Source of the DNA: Cyanobacteria bacterium UBA9971
GTDB lineage: Bacteria; Cyanobacteriota; Vampirovibrionia; Gastranaerophilales; UBA9971
Reading direction: 5' to 3'
Length of the DNA: 7,689 nucleotides
NCBI GenBank assembly: GCA_003499955.1
Contig: DNRP01000066.1
Span: 8,091-15,779, forward strand
Shown here: piece by piece, positions 1 to 6,339 of the stretch
How the letters are laid out: every line of letters starts with the position of its first letter
Position numbering within the stretch: position 1 is the first letter of the stretch
Position numbers and translations under genes: made by a program
Notes under the pieces: generated by a model
Seen by the model: the letters and a program-made list of their open reading frames with translations, nothing else
Databases searched by the model: none
Told to the model about the DNA's origin: nothing

Positions 1-2652
1 ACAAATCATTTTACAGACTTAATTGATAAAGAAATAATCATGCCCCAAAAAATTATAATATCCCCAAAAGATTATTATACGGCGGGAACATCTGCCCTCA
101 ACTCAACCTACAGGCTTTATGAAACAGAAATAAGCATTCTTGAAAATCTTTTGACTGAAAGATTAAATATGCTTGAAAAAGAAAAAACCTTGCTTAAAAT
201 AACAGTATTAATCATTCTTTTAGGAATAATGTATGTATTTGCATGTTTTTCTTACGCATTGTTAATTTCATTAAAAACTCTTGAAAAAATAGCTCTAAGT
301 GTTTCTGAAGGAAATCTCAACGCAAAAGCGGAAATCTACAGCAAAAAAGATGAATTGGGGAGTTTGTCCAATTCTTTTAATAACATGATAAAAAACCTGA
401 AAATACTTATGGAAAGAGAAATAATTTTAAGAGAAATTATTATAAATTCACTTGAATCGCGAAGTACAAATGAAAGTCTTCGCAGTATTGTTAATAATAC
501 AGGAAAAATTTTTAAAGCGGACAGATGTTTTATTGTTAATTATGACTTTAAAAATAAAGAATTTTTTCCGATTAATTCTAACAGTGTTTATGTATCTTCT
601 TTAGAATTTAAAAGTCCTGTCGGAAAAAAACTTTTGCCGGAGGAAATGGAAATTTCCGTTAATATTGCATTACAACAAAAAGAAGTTGCAGGGGTTAACG
701 ATGTAAACAAATTAATACTTTCTGAAAAAGAAACAGCTTTGATGAAAGAATTTGAAACCAAATCTTTTATGACAGCTCCCATGTTTTATGCCGACAGACC
801 TGTAGGTTTATTAATAGTAGATTATGTAAAAAATTTCAAAGAATTTAGCGAAGATGAAAAAAAACTCCTTGAAACTATTGCTAATCAATCTGCAATAGTC
901 ATAAATCAGGCTGCTTTAACCGAAAAATTACAGGAAACCATTAAAAGAGAATTTCTTTTAAGAAAAATAATAAATAATATTCTGTCAAGTGAAGATCTTG
1001 AAAAAGCTCTTAATTTAATAAGTGAAGAAATAGGAAAACTTTTTGATGCAGAAAGGGTCAAAATAAGAAATTATAATAAAGAAGAAGGCGTTTTTTCAGA
1101 AGTTATTGCCGAATACAGAAAAAACGAACAAATCCCTTCTCTTATTGAAAAAGGTAAATATTCTACAGAAATTTCCAAATATATTACAGATATTCTTACT
1201 AACTATAAAAAACCTTTTATAGTTAATGATGTTGAAAACAGTGAACTTCCTATATACATAAAAGAATTTTGCTCGTCTTTATCTACAAAATCATTTATTG
1301 AATCTCCAATATTTTATAAAGACAAGTTTCTTGCAAGTATTATTATTGAAAACACAACAGCTACGAAAGAATGGGAACAGGAAAAACTGGATTTATTAAC
1401 ACCTGTCTGTCAACAAATTGCTATAGGAATAAATTTATTCAATATTAATGAGGAACTAAATAAAGCTCTTACGAATGAAAAAGCCTTAAGACAAATAACT
1501 GAAGAAATTAATACCCTCAAAACTTATGAAGAAATAGATGATTATACACTAAATCAGCTCTTAAATATTTTTAACGTAGAAAGGGCAATACATTTTCATT
1601 TTATTAAAGACTCTATTGTAATAACAAATGAAAAAACTTCAAAAGAAAACATTGTAAGCCTAAAAGATTCCTGGCGTTTTACAAAAGCAAATCTTGAAGA
1701 AATACTGGTTGAGCCGGGAATGTTTATTACCATAAACGATACAGAGTCGGAAATTAAAAACGGGGAATTAAAAGACTATTTAAGGTCGCAGAATGTTAAT
1801 TCCTTTATTATTTATCCGACTCTTAAAATGATATTAAAAGAAAAACCCATCGAAATTATAGAAATTACAATGCTTGCAAATTCAATAAATCATAACTGGA
1901 CTGAATATGAAAAAAACCTGATGCAGCTTATAATTGATACTATATCCATTATATCTTTAAAAATTCTCCAAAAAGAGGAAATAGAAGAAATCAAAAGAAC
2001 TTTTATAGCAACACTTACGCATGATTTAAGAAGTCCGATAATTGCAGAACAAAAAGCTCTTGAAGCAATGATTTCCAAAAAAATAAATTATTTAAGCGAA
2101 CATTATGATGAATATATTGAGGATATTTATAAAACAAATAAAGGTCTTCTAAAAATAGTAAATAATTTATTGTCTGTATACCATTATGAATCAGGAAAGC
2201 CTGTATTAAACAAAACAGAAACAAACATAAAAGAATTAATAGAAGAATCTGTCATCTCATTAAAATATCTTGCGGCGGATAAAGAATCGCAAATTTATCT
2301 TAATATTCCTGAAGATTTGCCTTTAATAAACGTCGATAGGGATGAGATAACCAGAGTACTTTCTAATCTTGTAGGAAACGCTATAAAGCACACGAGAAAA
2401 AACACTCAGATAAGAGTATATGCTTCAAAAGAAGAAAATAATATTCTGATTGCGGTGCAAGACAATGGTGAAGGCATTCCTAAAGAACATATTGATATGA
2501 TATTCCAGAGATATCCAACAGAAAAAAGAAAAGTCGGCACAGGACTCGGCTTATATCTTTCAAAACAGATAGTTGAAGCGCATTGCGGCAAAATATGGTT
2601 TGAAACACAAGAAGGGATTGGGACTACTTTTTATTTTACCCTGCCTGTTTAA
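1..2652 (+). CDS. Multi-GAF membrane sensor histidine kinase (5' end outside window)
   Basis: Sensor kinase that should autophosphorylate on a histidine and pass the phosphate to a response regulator. The frame is open from base 1, so the ATG at 40 is probably internal and the true start lies upstream. Numbering from that ATG: residues 1-50 are a helical, probably periplasmic, end of a sensor region; 51-78 is a membrane helix; about 78-125 is a HAMP linker with a DELG motif. GAF-like domains follow at about 133-293, 303-468 and 478-640, the third being the least regular. The catalytic core has the H-box THDLRSP (H661), N-box NLVGNAIKH (N780), G1 box DNGEGI (D808) and G2 box GTGLGL (833-838), so it looks active. 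The F-box region and the EAHCGKIW segment resemble cyanobacterial kinases. No adjacent same-strand regulator is seen, so its partner is unknown. Ligands of the GAF domains cannot be read from sequence; a Cys-based bilin site was not recognised. Confidence 0.95.
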   Translation, partial: TNHFTDLIDKEIIMPQKIIISPKDYYTAGTSALNSTYRLYETEISILENLLTERLNMLEKEKTLLKITVLIILLGIMYVFACFSYALLISLKTLEKIALSVSEGNLNAKAEIYSKKDELGSLSNSFNNMIKNLKILMEREIILREIIINSLESRSTNESLRSIVNNTGKIFKADRCFIVNYDFKNKEFFPINSNSVYVSSLEFKSPVGKKLLPEEMEISVNIALQQKEVAGVNDVNKLILSEKETALMKEFETKSFMTAPMFYADRPVGLLIVDYVKNFKEFSEDEKKLLETIANQSAIVINQAALTEKLQETIKREFLLRKIINNILSSEDLEKALNLISEEIGKLFDAERVKIRNYNKEEGVFSEVIAEYRKNEQIPSLIEKGKYSTEISKYITDILTNYKKPFIVNDVENSELPIYIKEFCSSLSTKSFIESPIFYKDKFLASIIIENTTATKEWEQEKLDLLTPVCQQIAIGINLFNINEELNKALTNEKALRQITEEINTLKTYEEIDDYTLNQLLNIFNVERAIHFHFIKDSIVITNEKTSKENIVSLKDSWRFTKANLEEILVEPGMFITINDTESEIKNGELKDYLRSQNVNSFIIYPTLKMILKEKPIEIIEITMLANSINHNWTEYEKNLMQLIIDTISIISLKILQKEEIEEIKRTFIATLTHDLRSPIIAEQKALEAMISKKINYLSEHYDEYIEDIYKTNKGLLKIVNNLLSVYHYESGKPVLNKTETNIKELIEESVISLKYLAADKESQIYLNIPEDLPLINVDRDEITRVLSNLVGNAIKHTRKNTQIRVYASKEENNILIAVQDNGEGIPKEHIDMIFQRYPTEKRKVGTGLGLYLSKQIVEAHCGKIWFETQEGIGTTFYFTLPV

Positions 2653-3731
2653 AACGCTTTAAATCTTTTTCCTGTTTCTGAATCAAAGACCAAAATTTTT
2701 GACACATCAGGAGCAAGAGTAATTTCTTCGCCTGTTGTAACTTCTTTGTCAGAAGAAAGCTTAGCTACAGTTTTTTTATCTTCGAGATTAAAATGAATTA
2801 ATTTTTCGCTGCCAAGCATTTCCACTAGTTCGGGAATTACTTTTATTCCGTTAGAATTTAAAGAAAAATGTTCAGGGCGAATGCCAATAGTAACTTTTTT
2901 GCCGATTAAATCATTATTATGAATAACAGCGTTTAAATTATCATCAGGATAAATTGTTTGATTTCCAAGTTTTATGGTTTTGTCAGGCAAAATCTGTGTT
3001 TCAATAAAATTCATTGCAGGAGAGCCGATAAAACCGGCCACAAAGATATTTTCAGGCCAGTTATAAATTTGCTCGGGAGTATCTGCCTGCTGAATCACAC
3101 CGCCGTTAAGAACCACAATCCTGTCACCCATTGTCATAGCTTCCACCTGATCGTGGGTAACATAAACAAAAGTAGTTTTTAATGTGTCATGAAGTTTTTT
3201 AATTTCAAACCGCATCTGAACTCTAAGTTTTGCGTCGAGATTGGAAAGCGGTTCATCCATTAAAAACACCTGCGGATCTCTTACAATTGCTCTTCCGAGC
3301 GCAACTCTCTGTCTCTGTCCGCCGGAAAGCTGGCGTGGTTTTCTATGCAAGTATTCTGTAAGGTCTAAAATTCCCGCGGCTTCTGTTACACGTTTATCAA
3401 TCACGTCTTTTTTGAATTTACGCATCTTTAAGCCAAACGCCATGTTGTCATAGACGTCCATATGAGGATAAAGGGCATAATTCTGGAAAACCATAGCAAT
3501 ATCACGGTCTTTCGGGTGGACATTGTTTACAACTTTTTCCCCGATAAAAATTTCACCGTCGGTTATTTCTTCAAGTCCCGCTATCATTCTTAATATGGTT
3601 GATTTTCCACAACCGGAAGGTCCTACCAGTACTATAAATTCTTTATCATTAACTTCAAGATTTATATTTTTTACTATTTCTACTTTTTTTTCGTAGGATT
3701 TACAGACGTTTTTTAATTCGACTTTTGCCAT
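2649..3731 (-). CDS. Sugar ABC transporter ATP-binding protein, MsmK/UgpC/MalK type
   Basis: Cytoplasmic ATPase subunit that powers a carbohydrate-type ABC importer (CUT1 family by similarity). All ATPase motifs are present in 360 residues: Walker [10 protein letters not shown] (37-45), Q-loop Q83, signature LSGGQRQR (135-142), Walker B VFLMDEP (155-161), D-loop SNLD, and the switch H193 in [10 protein letters not shown]. The segment FIGSPAMNF (about 234-242) leads into the C-terminal TOBE/OB domain with IGIRPEH (282-288), which is typical of MalK, UgpC and MsmX. Length is normal. The ATG has an AGGTGG site 9 nt upstream (3741-3746) and a good promoter behind it. No permease or binding-protein gene is adjacent, so it may be a shared ATPase serving several importers, as MsmX does in Bacillus; this is inference. 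Its stop overlaps the kinase stop by 4 bp in convergent orientation, leaving no room for a terminator between them. The sugar cannot be assigned. Confidence 0.96.
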   Translation of the reverse strand: MAKVELKNVCKSYEKKVEIVKNINLEVNDKEFIVLVGPSGCGKSTILRMIAGLEEITDGEIFIGEKVVNNVHPKDRDIAMVFQNYALYPHMDVYDNMAFGLKMRKFKKDVIDKRVTEAAGILDLTEYLHRKPRQLSGGQRQRVALGRAIVRDPQVFLMDEPLSNLDAKLRVQMRFEIKKLHDTLKTTFVYVTHDQVEAMTMGDRIVVLNGGVIQQADTPEQIYNWPENIFVAGFIGSPAMNFIETQILPDKTIKLGNQTIYPDDNLNAVIHNNDLIGKKVTIGIRPEHFSLNSNGIKVIPELVEMLGSEKLIHFNLEDKKTVAKLSSDKEVTTGEEITLAPDVSKILVFDSETGKRFKAF

Positions 3732-3765
3732 GATTATTTACCACCTAATCATCAACTGCTTTTTA

Positions 3766-3793
3766 ATTTTACCACAAGACTTGATAGTGTAAA
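3766..3793 (-). promoter_or_regulatory. Candidate sigma-70-type promoter for the ABC ATPase gene
   Basis: Read on the minus strand there is TTTACA (3788-3793), a 16-bp spacer, then TAAAAT (3766-3771). Each box differs from consensus by one base. It lies about 35-60 bp upstream of the ATG at 3731 and just in front of the AGGTGG site. It is separated from the repeat at 3811-3954, which suggests the ATPase gene has its own start of transcription and does not depend on read-through from the small gene upstream. Confidence 0.5.
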
Positions 3794-3810
3794 AACAAGA
3801 ATAATGGAAA

Positions 3811-3954
3811 TGTCATTGCGAAGCATGTATTGTCTGTAAAAACATAACAATTAAAATAACGAAGCAATCTTCCCTATGACAATACGCCATTTTAAAAGAT
3901 TGCTTCGTTATTTTAATCAATAACTTTAAAGATGTTTCATGCCCCGCAATGACA
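3811..3954. repeat. Nested palindromic intergenic repeat (TGTCATTGCG family), copy A
   Basis: The ends are a perfect 10-bp inverted repeat, TGTCATTGCG at 3811-3820 and CGCAATGACA at 3945-3954. It continues after a 2-nt internal loop with GCATG/CATGC (3823-3827 and 3938-3942). Inside lies a second, perfect 22-bp inverted repeat, 3850-3871 with 3896-3917, around a 24-nt centre; its core is GAAGCAATCTT/AAGATTGCTTC. The whole could form a long hairpin in RNA or a cruciform in DNA. Its right end stops 5 bp short of the stop codon of the 55-residue gene, so it may act as that gene's 3' end structure or terminator. It carries no ORF of note and resembles short non-autonomous palindromic elements seen in many AT-rich genomes. 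Confidence 0.8.
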
Positions 3955-3959
3955 AATTC

Positions 3960-4127
3960 TTACAGCATTGTAAATAAAAGCATATAAACAAGCCCGAAAC
4001 TTAAGGAGGTAAGCCCAAAACACCAGTGCATTATAGGAGGCTGATTTCCCCAAATTTGACCTAAGGTTATTCTTTCCGCAAGTTCACCGTTAAAATTTAA
4101 TTCCAATTCGTTTGAAAAATTATCCAT
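3960..4127 (-). CDS. Small single-pass membrane protein, 55 aa, unknown function
   Basis: A short gene in the gap between the ABC ATPase and the response regulator. It starts at ATG 4125-4127 and ends at TAA 3960-3962. The protein begins MDNFSNELELNF and has an acidic/polar N-terminal half (about residues 1-30). From about residue 33 to the C-terminus it is one hydrophobic stretch (WCFGLTSLSFGLVYMLLFTM), so it would be a C-terminally anchored inner-membrane protein with the N-terminus in the cytoplasm. No signal peptide or known motif is visible. The case for it being real rests on a full AGGAGG site 4 nt before the ATG, a composition fitting a membrane protein, and a stop that abuts the repeat at 3954 precisely. 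I do not recognise the family. Confidence 0.72.
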   Translation of the reverse strand: MDNFSNELELNFNGELAERITLGQIWGNQPPIMHWCFGLTSLSFGLVYMLLFTML

Positions 4128-4131
4128 ATTT

Positions 4132-4137
4132 CCTCCT
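4132..4137 (-). promoter_or_regulatory. Strong Shine-Dalgarno site of the 55-residue gene
   Basis: On the minus strand AGGAGG is followed by AAAT and the ATG at 4127. It is the best match to the anti-Shine-Dalgarno sequence among the genes here and is the main reason to call this short ORF. The 4-nt spacing is on the short side. Confidence 0.7.
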
Positions 4138-4237
4138 GATTAACACACAAACTTAATACATTCCGGCAATCAATCCCCTTCACAATATAACTATAGTTTG
4201 CATTATTTTTCAGAATGAAGCATCAACCTCGAGGTTT

Positions 4238-4268
4238 AAAAAAAACTAACCCGAAGATTAAGTTTTTT
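4238..4268 (-). terminator. Candidate intrinsic terminator after the response regulator gene
   Basis: Read on the minus strand, an A-rich arm leads into a stem closed by C(TTCG)G, with the loop at 4252-4255 and the closing pair 4251/4256. The stem includes one G-T pair and one bulged base, and it runs into eight T (4238-4245). A UUCG tetraloop followed by a U-run is typical of rho-independent terminators, though this stem is AT-rich. It would end the response regulator transcript before the 55-residue gene. The 12-bp perfect palindrome AACCTCGAGGTT at 4225-4236 follows directly and may add to the structure. Confidence 0.5.
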
Positions 4269-4276
4269 CAAATTGA

Positions 4277-4371
4277 TGTCATTGCGAGGAGGTGTGCAGC
4301 ACCGACGTGGCAATCTATTCAATGTTGTTTTCAGGATAGATTCTCACGTCGCTTTGCTCCTCAGAATGACA
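4277..4371. repeat. Palindromic intergenic repeat (TGTCATTGCG family), copy B, partly coding
   Basis: The left end reads TGTCATTGCGAGGAG, and the complement of the right end reads TGTCATTCTGAGGAG. The arms continue with matching blocks: CGACGTGGCAATCTAT on the left, and CGACGTGAGAATCTAT on the complement of the right. This makes an imperfect 95-bp palindrome sharing its ends and the GCAATCT core with copy A at 3811. Bases 4315-4371 are read as the last codons of the response regulator. On the plus strand the same repeat is open in one frame (peptide VIARRCAAPTWQSI), a by-product of the repeat rather than a gene. Confidence 0.85.
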
Positions 4372-4782
4372 AATCGGTAATATTTCTTCCAGTTTATAAC
4401 TCATAATCTCGGGATTATTAGAAAGCGCGTATTTTGGTATAAAATCAACATTAAAGCCATTTGCCACTTCTTTAATATCATGGCTGCCTGAAATAATTAG
4501 TATTTTTGAATTTTTACACTCTTCTCTTTTAAGAATATTCCTTACGAACCAGCTTCCTGCATAATCTTCTTCCAGAATAGTTTCCATTTCAAGGTCAGAA
4601 ATTATCAAATCATAACGAGTTTCTGATTTTTTAATAACTTTATTAAATCCTGCCCTCGCGCTCATTTCAAAATCAATTTCAATCAAATCAGTTTCAAAAA
4701 ACTGATTTAAAAGGTTTATATGGAATTTTATCCATTCAAGGCTGTCTTCAACGATAAGGATTTTTATTTTATTTTTATTCAT
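4315..4782 (-). CDS. Single-domain response regulator (CheY-like receiver) with repeat-derived tail
   Basis: A stand-alone receiver domain with no DNA-binding or enzymatic output domain, so it would act through protein contact or as a phosphorelay intermediate. Numbered from the ATG at 4782 there is the acidic pair E12-D13 in ILIVEDS, the phosphoacceptor D63 in DLIISDLEM, the switch S98 in ILIISGSHD, and K117 in FIPKY. All key residues are present. A GTG at 4788 gives two more residues. I prefer the ATG because AGGTG (4786-4790) lies just before it, while nothing precedes the GTG, although spacing is short. The receiver fold should end near LEEILP; the last 18 residues (CHSEEQSDVRI and onward) and the TAG stop come from repeat copy B. 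The neighbouring kinase at the left edge is not in an operon with it; a pairing is possible but unsupported. Confidence 0.9.
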   Translation of the reverse strand: MNKNKIKILIVEDSLEWIKFHINLLNQFFETDLIEIDFEMSARAGFNKVIKKSETRYDLIISDLEMETILEEDYAGSWFVRNILKREECKNSKILIISGSHDIKEVANGFNVDFIPKYALSNNPEIMSYKLEEILPICHSEEQSDVRIYPENNIE

Positions 4783-4823
4783 AAACACCTGTTTTTTTTA
4801 AACTCTTAAAGATAATTGTAATA

Positions 4824-5238
4824 TAAAGGTATTTAATTTGTTTATAAAAGGGTTTACCACCCTTTACCCGTCTTCATTTCTTTTGATGCAAAAGAAACGA
4901 AGCAAAGAAAACTTTAGCCCACACTACAACTCCTATATTTCTGACTTGCTTACGATTTAAGTTTAAATGCGTTTGATGCCCGCAACTCAGCCCTTCTGGC
5001 TTCAAACAAGACGGGCTTGCCTTCGGAACGCAAGCCGAAATAAGACGGAGCTTTCGCTAATGGGCGCTACGGATGAACGGGGATTTCAAAGGGGTTTCCC
5101 CTTTGACCATGTCGACCCTTTGGGATTTTAGTTTTTCTTTTTTTTGGTTGCGTTTTCTTTCTTTTGACGTCAAAAGAAAGAAAATGAACTCAGGGCAAGG
5201 GGCAGACAGCCCCTTACTATAAACAAAAAATACCTTTA
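4824..5238. mobile_element. MITE-like element with long imperfect terminal inverted repeats
   Basis: The two ends of this gap match in inverted orientation over roughly 90 bp. Both begin TAAAGGTATTT then TTGTTTATA. Next comes a 6-bp stem with a 7-nt loop: 4847-4852/4860-4865 on the left and 5197-5202/5210-5215 on the right, with different stem bases but the same geometry. Then follow a CCC block, TTCATTT and a CTTTTG...CAAAAG palindrome (left 4872-4902, right 5153-5184). TA lies at each outer edge, so the element proper could be 4826-5236 (411 bp) with a TA target duplication, as IS630/Tc1-type elements make; this is inference. The centre is richer in GC than the flanks and holds two further hairpins: 5014-5020/5030-5036, and 5086-5094/5098-5106 with a TTT loop. 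No transposase is encoded. A 64-codon minus-strand frame (5057-5251) is low-complexity read-through of the repeat. The element occupies the divergent region upstream of both the response regulator and the amidohydrolase operon. Confidence 0.65.
5153..5184. repeat. Perfect 32-bp palindrome centred on GACGTC
   Basis: Sixteen bases on each side of 5168/5169 are perfectly complementary; the core is CTTTTGACGTCAAAAG. It is part of the right arm of the MITE-like element. Its left-arm counterpart at 4872-4902 has 14-bp arms, one mismatch and a 3-nt loop. The palindrome could be a transposase binding site, a protein operator or simply the element's fold; the sequence does not say which. Confidence 0.85.
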
Positions 5239-5336
5239 AAAAATTAAACAAAACCGAACCTTTTTATTTAAAATCTTTTCATGCTTGATGTAAGATAAAA
5301 AATAAAAAAATATCTTAAAAAAACAGGAAACTAAAA

Positions 5337-5495
5337 ATGAACACTTTTATAGAAAAATTAACTAAAGCAAGAGATTTAATCCTTGAAGTGGAACTGGATT
5401 TAATTAACGAAAAAAGATTTTGTCCTTATGAAATCGGATTTACCTTAAGAAAACTTGATGAAGCAATAAATCAGCTAAAAGGTGAAAATAAATGA
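5337..5495 (+). CDS. Small helical protein, 52 aa, coupled to the amidohydrolase gene
   Basis: A short gene starting at ATG 5337 with AGGA 8 nt upstream (5325-5328), ending at TGA 5493-5495. Its stop overlaps the amidohydrolase start as ATGA, so the two are almost certainly co-transcribed and translationally coupled. The protein starts MNTFIEKLTKARDLILEVEL, is charged and predicted mostly alpha-helical, and has no membrane segment, signal peptide or recognised motif. There is one cysteine in the central RFCPYE segment, which may be a turn between two helices. Upstream, a 7-bp inverted repeat TAAGATA/TATCTTA (5291-5297 and 5311-5317) around an A-rich loop is a possible operator, but it is weak evidence in such AT-rich DNA. 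I do not know the family; a partner or regulator of the hydrolase is only a guess from coupling. Confidence 0.75.
   Translation: MNTFIEKLTKARDLILEVELDLINEKRFCPYEIGFTLRKLDEAINQLKGENK
5480..5485 (+). promoter_or_regulatory. Shine-Dalgarno site of the amidohydrolase inside the upstream gene
   Basis: AGGTGA lies in the last codons of the 52-residue gene, 6 nt before the ATG at 5492. It fixes the amidohydrolase start and supports translation coupled to the upstream gene. Confidence 0.65.
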
Positions 5496-6331
5496 CAACG
5501 GCAGTAAAAGCAGGTTTAATTCAGACAAAAACAGGCTATAATAAACAGGAAAACATTGATAAAGCAATTTCTTTTATAGAAAAAGGCGCAAATCAAGGGG
5601 TTCAGGTTTTTGCATTACAGGAATTGTTCTTTTCACCTTATTTTGCAGCAGAGCAGGACAACAAATGGTTTGAGTGGGCTGAACCAATCCCCGGTCCGAC
5701 TATTAGCACAATGCAGGAAGTTGCAAAAAAACTTAAGGTTGTACTGGTTGTACCGATTTTTGAAGAAGTAAACAGAGGTGTTTATTATAATACAACTGCT
5801 GTAATAGATGCCGATGGAGAAATATTAGGACTTTACAGGAAAAATCATATCCCTCACCTCAAAGGATTCTGGGAAAAATTTTATTTCAAACCCGGAAATC
5901 TAGGCTATCCGGTATTTAACACGGCATATTGCAAAATAGGTGTTTATACCTGTTATGATAGACATTTTCCCGAAGGCGCAAGAATTTTGGGACTGAATGG
6001 AGCAGAAATTGTTTTTAATCCTTCTGCAACAGTAGATAGTCTTTCAAAATATCTCTGGGAATTGGAACAACCTGCCCATGCCGTTGCAAACATGTATTAT
6101 GTAGGCGCAATAAACAGAGTAGGCAAGGAAATGGATGAAAGTCCGTTCTTTGGAACAAGTTATTTTGTAAATCCCAAAGGACAGTTTCTCTCAAAAGGCT
6201 CTTATGATCAGGAAGAAATTGTCATCGCTGATCTTAACCTTGATATGATTACTGAAACACGCAAATTATGGCAATTTTACAGGGATAGAAGACCTGAAAC
6301 TTACGATGAGCTTATCGAATTATTGCCTTAA
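5492..6331 (+). CDS. Nitrilase-superfamily C-N hydrolase, beta-ureidopropionase-like
   Basis: Cytoplasmic amidohydrolase of 279 residues, a usual length for the family. The Glu-Lys-Cys triad is visible: E44 in ALQELFFSPYF, K117 in YRKNHIPH, and C154 in VYTCYDRHFPEG, with a second glutamate (E128) in FWEKFYF. The segments NHIPHLKGF, KPGNLGYPVF, GAEIVFNPSATV and AINRVGKE resemble beta-ureidopropionases (N-carbamoyl-beta-alanine hydrolysis, last step of reductive pyrimidine breakdown). The DRHFPEGAR motif and general look are also close to N-carbamoylputrescine amidase (AguB, polyamine synthesis), but the DHWxRxxQGHAxAN segment usual there is replaced by a shorter WELEQPAHAVAN. Likely products are an amine or amino acid, CO2 and ammonia. 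No dihydropyrimidinase, agmatine deiminase or transport gene is in view to settle the substrate. It is translated with the 52-residue gene and ends 8 bp from a convergent gene. Confidence 0.93.
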   Translation: MTTAVKAGLIQTKTGYNKQENIDKAISFIEKGANQGVQVFALQELFFSPYFAAEQDNKWFEWAEPIPGPTISTMQEVAKKLKVVLVVPIFEEVNRGVYYNTTAVIDADGEILGLYRKNHIPHLKGFWEKFYFKPGNLGYPVFNTAYCKIGVYTCYDRHFPEGARILGLNGAEIVFNPSATVDSLSKYLWELEQPAHAVANMYYVGAINRVGKEMDESPFFGTSYFVNPKGQFLSKGSYDQEEIVIADLNLDMITETRKLWQFYRDRRPETYDELIELLP

Positions 6332-6339
6332 ATTTGTTT

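Noticed and set aside
40..42. ATG at 40 as the start of the histidine kinase
   Set aside because: The frame is open back to base 1, there is no Shine-Dalgarno site before this ATG, and the visible protein would lack its first membrane helix. The start is more likely upstream of the window.
2958..3453. Two plus-strand frames antisense to the ABC ATPase (2958-3182 and 3241-3453)
   Set aside because: Both are shadows of a gene with every ATPase motif intact; no independent evidence.
3811..4371. The two palindromic repeats as a CRISPR array
   Set aside because: There are only two divergent units of different length, each itself a palindrome, separated by a gene; there are no regular spacers.
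4215..4406. Plus-strand 63-codon frame starting MKHQPRGLKK
   Set aside because: It runs across the terminator candidate and repeat copy B, and then antisense to the response regulator; the peptide VIARRCAAPTWQSI is what this repeat encodes in that frame.
5057..5251. Minus-strand 64-codon frame in the gap, starting MFNFLKVFFVYSKG
   Set aside because: It lies almost wholly inside the MITE-like element, crosses the 32-bp palindrome (giving the low-complexity FFLLTSKERKRNQKKEK), and has no Shine-Dalgarno site. It is repeat read-through.
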